Assembly (NCBI GenBank): GCA_913055675.1
Contig: CAJXKY010000002.1
Location: 1 to 64,000, forward strand
From: an uncultured Halanaerobiales bacterium
GTDB lineage: Bacteria > Bacillota > Halanaerobiia > Halanaerobiales > M55B127
Length of the DNA stretch: 64,000 bases
Reading direction: 5' to 3'
Part shown: one piece after another, positions 52,752 through 61,554 of the stretch
Numbering within the stretch: position 1 is the stretch's first letter
Layout: every line of letters starts with the position of its first letter
Program-made: the position numbers and the translations under genes
Notes under the pieces: model-generated
Told to the model about the DNA's origin: nothing
Seen by the model: the letters and a program-made list of their open reading frames with translations, nothing else
The model's database searches: none

Positions 52752-55520
52752 TTATGACGTTTTACTTCTTTTATAAACTTTTAATAATTCATGGGCACCT
52801 AAAAATACTATTGCTGAACCTATTACATAACCCCAATCAGTTAAAGTGATTCCAGCAAACCCAAGATATTGATTAATAAATGGGGTATAAATTGCAGTTA
52901 TAATCATTAATAGTGAAATTAATACAGAATAAACCATTACCTTATTTGAAAAAATATTTTTGTTGAATAAAGAAATCTTTGCATATCTTCTAGACATAAT
53001 ATTAGTTAATTGTGTAAAAGCGATGGTTAAATAGGTAACAGTAGTTGCACGAGCATATAACGGATGGGCCTCTGTTAATCCACCACCAACAGCTCTATTA
53101 TTGAAAAGATAAAAGTTTAAAAAGGCTAATCCACCCATTAGAACACCAAATAACACAATTTCTGAAAAAGATCTTTTATTAACAATATGCTCATCTCTTT
53201 CTCTAGGTGGAGAAGTCATTATATCTTTAGAACCAGGATCAAAAGTAAAAGCTGTAAGTGGTAAAATTTCAGCTAAAAGGTCAATCGCTAAAATCTGTAT
53301 TGCCAAAATTGGAACTGGTAGATTAAATAATGCTACCCCTAATAAACCTAATAATACTACTGCTAATTCACCACCATTACTAGTTAGAGATGCTATTACA
53401 GTTTTCTTTAAATTATTGTAGATGTTACGTCCCTCTTTGATTGCATAAACCAAAGTTGGAAAACTATCATCAAGTAATATAAGTTCAGCTGCTTGTTTAG
53501 ATACATCAGTCCCCATTCCGCCCATTGCAACTCCAATATGAGCGCTTTTGAGAGCAGGTGCATCATTAACACCATCACCAGTAACAGCTACAATTTTTTG
53601 TTGATCTTTTAAATTTTTAACAATTCTTAATTTATTCTCTGGTGAAACTCTGGAGAAAATAACACTCTTTTTTTCATTCATGATAGTTTTTAATTCTTCA
53701 TCACTGAGTTCATCAAAATCTTCACCGGTTAATACTTTAACATCTTCCCCTTCATGTACAAGATTAATTTCTTTCGCAATAGCTTTGGCTGTAATGGCAT
53801 GATCACCAGTCATGATATAAGTATCTATATGAGCTTCATGTGCCTGTTCTATTGCTTCTCTAACACCTTCTTTAGGGGGATCTATCATAGCTACAATTCC
53901 TAAAAAGATTACATCTTTTTCAATTTCTTCAATTACATAATCTTTGTGTTTTGGTTCTAATTTTCTGAAACCAAATGCAAGGACTCTCATAGCATTTTTT
54001 GAATATTTCTCGTTTAATTTTCTATATTTTTCTTTATCCTCTTCCGTAATAGGAACCTTTTTACCATCTTTATATATATATTTACTTACCGAAAGTACGC
54101 TATCAAGAGCACCTTTCATAGCCAAGTATTCTCCATCTTCAAATTGACGAACTGAACTCATTCTTTTTCTTTCTGAATCAAATCCGAATTCATGAAGTTC
54201 AGGATTTTCCTCATCTTCTTCAGGAGATCTTGTCCCGACTTTCGTAGATAGTGTAATTAAAGCTGCTTCGGTAGGATCACCAATCGGATACCAACTCGAA
54301 TGTTCATCATCAGGAGGATGGATTTCTGCATTAGATGCCATCGTAGCTGCATCAAACATTATTTCTAAATCATCTATCGTTTCTTGGCTAACTTCTTCTC
54401 CATTTTCATCTAATATTTTTCCTCTTGGTTCATATCCGATACCAGTAACATCATATTCATTTCCATCATAATATACCTTTTGAACTGTCATTTCATTTTT
54501 AGTTAAAGTACCAGTCTTATCTGTAGAAATTATATTGGTTGAACCAAGTGTTTCAACAGAAGATAGTTTCTTTACAACTGCATTCTTTTTTGCTAATCTA
54601 TCTACTCCTTGAGCAAGAGCTACAGTAATCTGCATTGGTAAAGCTTGTGGAACGACTGCTACCGCAATACCTAAACCATATATTATTGCAAAGTTCATAC
54701 CTAAACCTTGAGATAAACTTACACCAAATAATAAAGTGCCAATAATTACAGCAAATACTGCTATTTTATTTGCAACCGATTGTAACTCCATTTGAAGTGG
54801 AGATTTGGATTTTTCTTCTTCCTGAGTTAAATTGGCAATCTTACCCATCTCAGTATCCATACCAGTCGCCACAACTACACCTTTAGCGCTACCAGATGCA
54901 ACAGTAGTGCCTAAGTATACCATATTTTCTCTATCAGCTAAAGAGGCCTTTTCATCCATCTTATTACTGTTTTTATCTTGGGGTAGTGATTCCCCTGTTA
55001 ATGATACATCATTAGTTTTCAAATTAAAGGACTCAATAATTCTTAAATCAGCTGGAACTTTATCTCCTTCTTCAAGATTAACAATATCTCCTACAACTAA
55101 CTTACGTTGATTAAGTTCCTTGATTTGATCGTCCCTAATTACTTTTGAAGGAGATTGTATTAATTTTTCTAAAGAACCCATAATTTCTTCAGCTTTATGC
55201 TCTTGATAATATCCAATAACAGCATTAATAATTGCAATTATTAGCATTACTATGCCATCTCTATAATTTTGAATAACAAAAGACATTCCTGCTGCAACTA
55301 ATAGGATGATCATAAGCACATCTCTAAACTGAAGCAAAAATTTAATAATTTCAGGTGTTTTTTTAAGTTTAACTAATTTATTTTCCCCATATTCATTTAA
55401 CCTTTTCTGAGCTTCTTCTTCTTTTAATCCTTTTTTTGAAGTATCTAAAATATCAAAACATTCTTCGACACTATTTTTATAAAAATCTTTATCTTTATAT
55501 TCTATTTGAGCCACCTCCAT
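52752..55520 (-). CDS. P-type cation-transporting ATPase (P2-like) with altered M4 motif
   Basis: A 922-residue pump. TGES at 175-178 is in the actuator domain, DKTGTLT at 334-340 holds the phosphorylated aspartate, and [20 protein letters not shown] and about ten membrane helices follow. Overall it resembles calcium pumps of the PMCA/SERCA type. The M4 ion-site motif, usually PEGLP, reads PQALP at 291-295, replacing the key glutamate. M6 reads [15 protein letters not shown]. The ion may therefore not be calcium. The start is ATG 55520, which has no Shine-Dalgarno site before it; GGAGGTGG lies just inside the frame. Confidence 0.9.
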   Translation of the reverse strand: MEVAQIEYKDKDFYKNSVEECFDILDTSKKGLKEEEAQKRLNEYGENKLVKLKKTPEIIKFLLQFRDVLMIILLVAAGMSFVIQNYRDGIVMLIIAIINAVIGYYQEHKAEEIMGSLEKLIQSPSKVIRDDQIKELNQRKLVVGDIVNLEEGDKVPADLRIIESFNLKTNDVSLTGESLPQDKNSNKMDEKASLADRENMVYLGTTVASGSAKGVVVATGMDTEMGKIANLTQEEEKSKSPLQMELQSVANKIAVFAVIIGTLLFGVSLSQGLGMNFAIIYGLGIAVAVVPQALPMQITVALAQGVDRLAKKNAVVKKLSSVETLGSTNIISTDKTGTLTKNEMTVQKVYYDGNEYDVTGIGYEPRGKILDENGEEVSQETIDDLEIMFDAATMASNAEIHPPDDEHSSWYPIGDPTEAALITLSTKVGTRSPEEDEENPELHEFGFDSERKRMSSVRQFEDGEYLAMKGALDSVLSVSKYIYKDGKKVPITEEDKEKYRKLNEKYSKNAMRVLAFGFRKLEPKHKDYVIEEIEKDVIFLGIVAMIDPPKEGVREAIEQAHEAHIDTYIMTGDHAITAKAIAKEINLVHEGEDVKVLTGEDFDELSDEELKTIMNEKKSVIFSRVSPENKLRIVKNLKDQQKIVAVTGDGVNDAPALKSAHIGVAMGGMGTDVSKQAAELILLDDSFPTLVYAIKEGRNIYNNLKKTVIASLTSNGGELAVVLLGLLGVALFNLPVPILAIQILAIDLLAEILPLTAFTFDPGSKDIMTSPPRERDEHIVNKRSFSEIVLFGVLMGGLAFLNFYLFNNRAVGGGLTEAHPLYARATTVTYLTIAFTQLTNIMSRRYAKISLFNKNIFSNKVMVYSVLISLLMIITAIYTPFINQYLGFAGITLTDWGYVIGSAIVFLGAHELLKVYKRSKTS

Positions 55521-55524
55521 TTAA

Positions 55525-56877
55525 TTATTCAAAATAGATTCCTGAGCCTTTTGATTTATCTGTCATTACGGCTAATTGTTCTATTTTTTTATTCATATAT
55601 TTTTTATCTAATTCCTCTAAAATATTTTCATCAAACCCTTTTACTATATAATTACCAAATTCCCATGTTATATCCTTAATTTCTTGTTCATTACCCTCAG
55701 CTATAATTATCAAAGCCTCAAGAATAGATGCCGCAACTGACACATCTCGCATAGAATAATATCTCAATTGATAAAAGGTTTTATATAATAGATAATCAAA
55801 ACTTATATCTTCAAATATTAATGTTAATTCATTATCATCATTGTAATAATAAGTATTTTCAATATTTGCTTTTGCTATTCTATCTAAAACCATACCGGCT
55901 TGCTTAATACAAAAAATTGCAGTATTTGGATCATTAATCCCTGGAGAAATAGCTCTTAAAGCTACTTCTGATAATTTCTGTAATCCAAATTCAATATCTT
56001 TACTCTTATTTCTTTCTTTTCCTACTAAAATAAAATCAAGACATTTAGTAAATGTATCTTCTTTAATTTCATCAATATCAATTTCTTTTAGGTCATAATA
56101 AATAGTAAAAACCTTTGTATTGTTTGTAACATAATCTCCTATCATTTTTTCAGCATTTATAACAATATTATGATTATTTGCAAATTCGGTTAATTTCAAA
56201 TCACTTATATCTCTAATAAAACCAACTCTATCAGAATATATACTAACTTTATCTTTTTTGAAAATTTGTTTTAGATTATCAGGGGGATCATTTCTAACAT
56301 TTTCATGATTTTCATTAAACTCTTTTACAGAATCAACTAGTTCTAATATCTCAGTGGTAAGAGTATCAATCAATAAATTAACCTGAATGGATTGAGAAAC
56401 ATGGTTAATAAATATCACGAAATATATAATACAATATATTACAATCAATACTCCCACTGCAGCAGATAAAAATACGGTTTGTTCATTACTTTCTAAAAAC
56501 AATAAAGTTACTATTGAATATATAAATCCACCTATAAAAATTCCTAAAACTTTTAATGTTATTTTTGATTTTAGAAAATCCTGTAAAGTTCTAGGAGAAA
56601 ATTGAGTTGAATATGTAGTTAAAACAACCATAATTATTGAAAAGGAGATTGTAACGATAGATAGTAAAGAACCTGCTATCGTTGATAGAATGGTGGTAGT
56701 TATATCAAATGGAGTAAAAAATAAATCTGGTAAAATTCCCATTAAATAGGGTTGGTAATATCTTTCCAGTATAATTACAAATGCTGAAATGAAAATCGCA
56801 TATATACTGTATAATACAGGGATATAATATATCTTAGTTCTCCAATCTTCAATGAAATTAAAATTAAATATTTTCAC
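55525..56877 (-). CDS. DUF2254 membrane protein
   Basis: A 450-residue protein of the DUF2254 family. It has four N-terminal membrane helices within about residues 17-165 (including AGSLLSIVTISFSIIMVVLT and TYSTQFSPRTLQDFL), then a soluble domain with VGFIRDIS and LRAISPGINDPNTAIFC. The function is unknown. It ends five bases before the P-type ATPase ATG, so the two are probably co-translated, perhaps for ion homeostasis. Start GTG 56877 after AGGGGG. Confidence 0.88.
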   Translation of the reverse strand: MKIFNFNFIEDWRTKIYYIPVLYSIYAIFISAFVIILERYYQPYLMGILPDLFFTPFDITTTILSTIAGSLLSIVTISFSIIMVVLTTYSTQFSPRTLQDFLKSKITLKVLGIFIGGFIYSIVTLLFLESNEQTVFLSAAVGVLIVIYCIIYFVIFINHVSQSIQVNLLIDTLTTEILELVDSVKEFNENHENVRNDPPDNLKQIFKKDKVSIYSDRVGFIRDISDLKLTEFANNHNIVINAEKMIGDYVTNNTKVFTIYYDLKEIDIDEIKEDTFTKCLDFILVGKERNKSKDIEFGLQKLSEVALRAISPGINDPNTAIFCIKQAGMVLDRIAKANIENTYYYNDDNELTLIFEDISFDYLLYKTFYQLRYYSMRDVSVAASILEALIIIAEGNEQEIKDITWEFGNYIVKGFDENILEELDKKYMNKKIEQLAVMTDKSKGSGIYFE

Positions 56878-56951
56878 TTAAATACCCCCTGGTCAGCAAC
56901 ATTTTTACTTATTTATTTAATTCAATATTTATCAGTTATTCCCTTTTTTTA

Positions 56952-58004
56952 CTAAATATTTATATATTCTTCGACTGATTTAAATTTACCTTCTAAGGAG
57001 TTAGGTATTGAATAATTATCTAAAACAAACTCTTGGTCTTTAAGTCCATTTCCAGTCAAGACTGCTACAATTTTTTTATTAGTTAAAGAATATTTATTCT
57101 CTTTACATAGTTTAATTAATCCTGCCACAGGAGCAGCTGAAGCTGGTTCTATAAAGACCCCTTCTTTAGAAGCTAAAATTTGATGAGCCTCTTTAATTTC
57201 TTTATCTGTTACTGAATCAAATAAACCATTTGATTCTTCCATAGCTTTTTGAGCTTTATCTCTGTTAACAGGGTTACCAATTCTAATAGCAGTAGCAATA
57301 GTTTCAGGGTCTTCAATTGTTCTACCTTTTACCATAGCTGCAGACCTTGCAGCCTGAAATCCAAACATTTTAGGAAGGTAGTTAGTAATATTTTTATTAT
57401 AATATTCTTTAAAGCCCCTCCAATATGCAGTAATATTACCAGCATTACCAACCGGGAGTGCTAAAATATCTAACTCCTTATTCTCTAATTGATCAGCTAC
57501 TTCAAAAGCAGCAGTTTTTTGACCCTCAATTCTAAATGGGTTAAGAGAATTTACTAAAGTCAAAGCATACTTATCAGTTAGTTTCCTTACTATTTCTAGA
57601 GCTTTATCAAAATTACCTTTGATTGGAATTATCTGTGCTCCATATATTAATGCTTGAGATAACTTACCTTTTGCTATTTTAGCTTTCGGAACTACAACTA
57701 ATGTTTTAAGTCCACTTCTAGCACCATATGCAGCAGCTGAAGCCGAAGTGTTACCCGTAGAAGCACAAATTATAGCTTTACTATTTTCCTCTAGGGCTTT
57801 AGTTACTGCCAAGGTCATTCCACGGTCTTTAAAAGATCCAGAGGGATTTGCCCCTTCAAATTTTAAATATAATTCAAACCCATACTCTTTATTTAACCAA
57901 TCAGCTTTTATTAATGGTGTATTACCCTCATTTAATGTTACAATATTTGTATCTTTTTTAACTGATAAATAATTTTTATATTTATTAATTAAACCCTTCC
58001 ACAC
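56952..58004 (-). CDS. thrC: Threonine synthase
   Basis: About 350 residues, PLP fold-type II: NEGNTPLIKADWLNKEYG near 25, the PLP lysine in GANPSGSFKDRGMTLAV near 50-66, CASTGNTSASAAAYG near 80 and a serine/glycine phosphate loop LPVGNAGNITAYW. It converts O-phosphohomoserine to threonine. The start is GTG 58004 (GTG TGG AAG), four bases after GGTGAT and directly after the thrB stop. Confidence 0.95.
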   Translation of the reverse strand: MWKGLINKYKNYLSVKKDTNIVTLNEGNTPLIKADWLNKEYGFELYLKFEGANPSGSFKDRGMTLAVTKALEENSKAIICASTGNTSASAAAYGARSGLKTLVVVPKAKIAKGKLSQALIYGAQIIPIKGNFDKALEIVRKLTDKYALTLVNSLNPFRIEGQKTAAFEVADQLENKELDILALPVGNAGNITAYWRGFKEYYNKNITNYLPKMFGFQAARSAAMVKGRTIEDPETIATAIRIGNPVNRDKAQKAMEESNGLFDSVTDKEIKEAHQILASKEGVFIEPASAAPVAGLIKLCKENKYSLTNKKIVAVLTGNGLKDQEFVLDNYSIPNSLEGKFKSVEEYINI

Positions 58005-58005
58005 T

Positions 58006-58923
58006 TTAATCACCAACCTTATTTATTATTATACCCTCATTATCAACGTTAGTTTCTATTAAGTAGTTTACAATTTTTAAATCTTTTGCTTTCTTTTTTA
58101 TTATTTCTTTATTCTCAGTAAAATCCTGTTTAAATAGAAAAATTATAGTAGAACCACTACCACTTAAGAAAAATGGTTCCTCAACCTCTTCATTGATTTC
58201 ATCAAAAAGTGTTTTTAATTTTTTATTTAAAGAAAGTCTTTTTTGTTGGTGAAGATAGTCTTTTGACCCTCTTTTTATCAAATTAAGATCATTTTTGATA
58301 AAACCTGCAGTAATTAGTGAGGCATTGGCAATATTTTGGGATGCGGATTTTATATTAGTTTTGGTACCAATTAACTTACGTGCATCTTTGGTTTTAATTT
58401 CAAGATTAGGAATAAATAATAATATATTTAACTTTGGGGAAACAGAAAATTTTTCATAATGTAATTGTCCTTCTTCGATTTGACTAATTGTAAAGCCCCC
58501 TTGAAGGGCTGGAACAATATTATCCGGGTGACCTTCAATTTTTAGAGCTAAATCCAAAATTTCTTCCTTATCTAAATTTAAATCAAATAATTTATTAACT
58601 CCACTTAATGTTGCAATAATAGCGTTTGCAGAACTACCAAGTCCTCTATTCAAGGGATAATTCAGTTTAACTTCTATTTTTAATCCCTTAGTTTCAAGTT
58701 TATTTGGATAATATTCTTTTAAATATAAAAGAGTTTGTAAAATAAGATTGTCTTCTTCTTTTAAATCAATTATTTCATTATTATTATCTTTAATAGATAT
58801 AATGAATTTGTCATCTTTTCTTTTGTTAAATTTGTATTCATTAAATAGATTAAGAGCCAGACCAAAAGAATCATAGCCGGGCCCTAAATTTGCTGAAGTA
58901 GCAGGAACTTTAACTTTTATCAT
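58006..58923 (-). CDS. thrB: Homoserine kinase
   Basis: About 305 residues, a GHMP kinase: VKVPATSANLGPGYDSFGLA at the start, PLNRGLGSSANAIIATLSGV near 90 for ATP and FFLSGSGSTIIFLF near 255. It phosphorylates homoserine for threonine synthesis. ATG 58923 is six bases after AGGTG; an upstream GTG lies on that site. It forms a pair with thrC and is preceded nine bases earlier by ahcY. Confidence 0.95.
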   Translation of the reverse strand: MIKVKVPATSANLGPGYDSFGLALNLFNEYKFNKRKDDKFIISIKDNNNEIIDLKEEDNLILQTLLYLKEYYPNKLETKGLKIEVKLNYPLNRGLGSSANAIIATLSGVNKLFDLNLDKEEILDLALKIEGHPDNIVPALQGGFTISQIEEGQLHYEKFSVSPKLNILLFIPNLEIKTKDARKLIGTKTNIKSASQNIANASLITAGFIKNDLNLIKRGSKDYLHQQKRLSLNKKLKTLFDEINEEVEEPFFLSGSGSTIIFLFKQDFTENKEIIKKKAKDLKIVNYLIETNVDNEGIIINKVGD

Positions 58924-58932
58924 ATTGTTCAC

Positions 58933-60171
58933 CTAAACTTTCCAGGTTTCAAGATATTGTTTTTGTTCCGTATTTAATTTATCTATCTCTATTCCTTCGG
59001 CTTTCAAACGATAATTTGCTACTTTTTTATCAATTTGCTTAGGTACTTTATATAAACCAGGTAATAAATCATTTTCAGTAAGGTAAAGTAATGATAAAAC
59101 CTGTAATCCAAAACTCATATCCATTATTTCTACAGGATGACCATCACCAGCTGCTAAATTAACTAATCTTCCTTCGGCTAATAAATAAAGTGTCTTATCT
59201 CCTAGTTGATAACCTTGAACGTTTTCTCTAACTTCTTTTACTTTATCTGCTTTTTCTTTTAACTCTTCAACATTAACTTCCACATTAAAATGACCAGCAT
59301 TTGCTAATATTGCTCCATCTTTCATAGAAGCAAAGTGCTTTTTATTTATTACATCTTTACAACCAGTTACAGTTACAAAAATATCACCTAGTTTAGCTGC
59401 TTCATCCATTGGCATAACTCGGTGTCCATCCATTTTGGCTTCCAAAGCTTTAAAGGGATCAACTTCGGTCACAATAACTTTAGCACCTAAACCATCTGCT
59501 CTACGGGCAACACCTTTACCACACCAGCCATAACCAGCAATAACTACATCTTTACCTGCTACAACCATGTTGGTGTTTCTCATAATAGCTTCCCATACAG
59601 ATTGACCAGTACCATATCTATTATCGAATAAAAATTTAGCCTGAGCATCGTTAACCGACATCATAGGAAAATTTAACTTATTCTTATTATCAAGTGATTT
59701 TAATCTAACTATACCTGTTGTTGTTTCTTCTGCTCCTCCGATAATATTATTAATTAATTCTGGTCTTTCATTATGTATCTTACTAACTAAATCTCCACCA
59801 TCATCAATTATTAAATCGGGTTCAACTTCTAAAATTTTATTTAAAGAATTGTCATATTCTTCAGTTGTCTCCCCTCTCCAACTATAGACTGTCACCCCAT
59901 ATTCAGTTAGTGCTGCTGCTACATCATCTTGAGTAGAAAGTGGGTTACTTCCAGTAATATATACATCTGCACCAAGTTCACTCAAAACAATAGCCATATA
60001 AGCTGTTTTAGCTTCTAAATGCAAACATATCGAAACAACTTTTCCTTTTAACGGTTTATCTTCAATATATTCGTTCTTTATTTTGTTTAATACTGCCATC
60101 TTTTCTTTAACCCATTTGATTTTTTTGTTGCCTTCTGGTGCTAAAGATAAATCTTTTACTTTACTTTCCAT
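58933..60171 (-). CDS. ahcY: Adenosylhomocysteinase
   Basis: A 412-residue NAD-dependent enzyme, of the shorter form seen in many thermophiles and archaea. LHLEAKTAYMAIVLSELGA near 52, SVNDAQAKFLFDNRYGTGQS near 172 with the substrate lysine, VIAGYGWCGKGVARRADGLG for NAD near 210 and AAGDGHPVEIMDMSFGLQ near 345. It splits S-adenosylhomocysteine to adenosine and homocysteine. The homocysteine links to the methyl metabolism of this organism. AGGAGGG before ATG. Confidence 0.95.
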   Translation of the reverse strand: MESKVKDLSLAPEGNKKIKWVKEKMAVLNKIKNEYIEDKPLKGKVVSICLHLEAKTAYMAIVLSELGADVYITGSNPLSTQDDVAAALTEYGVTVYSWRGETTEEYDNSLNKILEVEPDLIIDDGGDLVSKIHNERPELINNIIGGAEETTTGIVRLKSLDNKNKLNFPMMSVNDAQAKFLFDNRYGTGQSVWEAIMRNTNMVVAGKDVVIAGYGWCGKGVARRADGLGAKVIVTEVDPFKALEAKMDGHRVMPMDEAAKLGDIFVTVTGCKDVINKKHFASMKDGAILANAGHFNVEVNVEELKEKADKVKEVRENVQGYQLGDKTLYLLAEGRLVNLAAGDGHPVEIMDMSFGLQVLSLLYLTENDLLPGLYKVPKQIDKKVANYRLKAEGIEIDKLNTEQKQYLETWKV

Positions 60172-60182
60172 AATTACCCTCC

Positions 60183-60617
60183 TTACTGTCTTCCAGTATG
60201 TCCAAATCCACCTACATCACGAGTGCTTTCATTAAGTTCATTAACTTCTTCCCATTCGATTTCAAAAGTCTTATGAATAATAAGCTGAGCAATTCGATCA
60301 TTTTTATTGATATTAAATTCCTTGGAACTATGATTGATTAAAATTACACCTAACTCACCTCTGTAACCTGGATCTATAACTCCATCAGCATTTAAAACAG
60401 TAATTCCTTTTTTTAGTGCAAGTCCACTTCGTGGATAAACAAATCCACCATAACCTTGAGGAATAGCAATTTTAAGACCAGTTTTTATTAACTTATATTC
60501 TCCTGGTTTTAAGGTATACTCATAACGAGACATCAAATCCATTCCACAATCTTCACCATAATGTTGGTATTTAGGTAATTTTACATCTTTATCCATTTTT
60601 TTTACATCAATTTTCAT
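60183..60617 (-). CDS. dut: dUTP diphosphatase
   Basis: About 144 residues. All five dUTPase motifs are present: DCGMDLMSR, PRSGLALKKG, NADGVIDPGYRGELGVILIN, RIAQLII and the C-terminal STRDVGGFGHTGR. It hydrolyses dUTP to dUMP and pyrophosphate as a trimer. The start is ATG 60617, eight bases after GGAG. Confidence 0.96.
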   Translation of the reverse strand: MKIDVKKMDKDVKLPKYQHYGEDCGMDLMSRYEYTLKPGEYKLIKTGLKIAIPQGYGGFVYPRSGLALKKGITVLNADGVIDPGYRGELGVILINHSSKEFNINKNDRIAQLIIHKTFEIEWEEVNELNESTRDVGGFGHTGRQ

Positions 60618-60631
60618 TACTGTCACTCCTT

Positions 60632-61552
60632 TTACTTTGCAAATACATGAGCTCCTATACTCACTACAAATTTTCTTGTACTATGCCACTGTGTATTTTC
60701 CGCAGTTTTCGGGTTGTAGTAATAGAGAGAACCAATTGTTGGGTCTACACCATCTAATGCTTCATGAGCTGCCCTATATGCCGTATTATCGGGTGTATAA
60801 TTGATCTGGCCGTCAGCGACTGCAGTAAATTGATTGGTTTGATATACTACATCTCTTATATTATCGGGAAATTGGTTACTTAAAACTCTGTTTATGATGA
60901 CTGCACCTACTGCAACTTGACCCATATAGGGTTCACCGCGGGCCTCACCGTGAATAGTGCGTGCCATTATTTCAATAGCAGATTGATTAACTGTTTTGGC
61001 TAGAACCTGCCTTTTAGATAGATTATTTATAGGAAGATTTATTTTCTCTCCCTTTCTTATAATAGAATTTTCCATGTTATTTAAAGCCATCAAGACACCT
61101 GGAGTTGTATTAAAACTTTGTGCTAAGTCATATAAAGTATCACCAGAATCCACATAATATTTAATTATTTGGCCTGGTGGAATATTAACTTCAGGTAAGG
61201 GTTGTTCAGGATTATATCTAACCGAATAATTTTTACCAACATCAAGATTGAAATTTCTATCACTATTTGGGGTCATTGTGAAACTATAGTTCATCTTTAA
61301 CTTTTTATCATTTATTGTTTTTTCGGTTTGGATTACTAGTTCATCACCTATATTAATTTTAGAAGCATTTTCTATATGATTGTTTTCTAAGATATCTTCT
61401 ACAGTAGTATTATATTCCTGTGCAATATCATAAATAGTATCCCCATTTTGTACAACATAAATTAAAGTAAATTGGGGTTGGGCCTTTACACCCGTCGAAG
61501 CTAATAATATTAATAATATTGTTAATAATATATGTTTTGATTTAACGCTCAT
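60632..61552 (-). CDS. LysM cell-wall hydrolase of the SleB type
   Basis: About 306 residues. A signal peptide (hydrophobic 8-20, cleavage near VKA) is followed by two LysM repeats (YVVQNGDTIYDIAQEYNTTV and YYVDSGDTLYDLAQSFNTTP) about 100 residues apart, then a SleB/CwlJ catalytic domain with MARTIHGEARGEPYMGQVAV containing the catalytic glutamate. It would cut peptidoglycan in spores or vegetative walls. ATG 61552 follows GGAGAGGG and is only two bases after the helicase stop. Confidence 0.9.
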   Translation of the reverse strand: MSVKSKHILLTILLILLASTGVKAQPQFTLIYVVQNGDTIYDIAQEYNTTVEDILENNHIENASKINIGDELVIQTEKTINDKKLKMNYSFTMTPNSDRNFNLDVGKNYSVRYNPEQPLPEVNIPPGQIIKYYVDSGDTLYDLAQSFNTTPGVLMALNNMENSIIRKGEKINLPINNLSKRQVLAKTVNQSAIEIMARTIHGEARGEPYMGQVAVGAVIINRVLSNQFPDNIRDVVYQTNQFTAVADGQINYTPDNTAYRAAHEALDGVDPTIGSLYYYNPKTAENTQWHSTRKFVVSIGAHVFAK

Positions 61553-61554
61553 TT

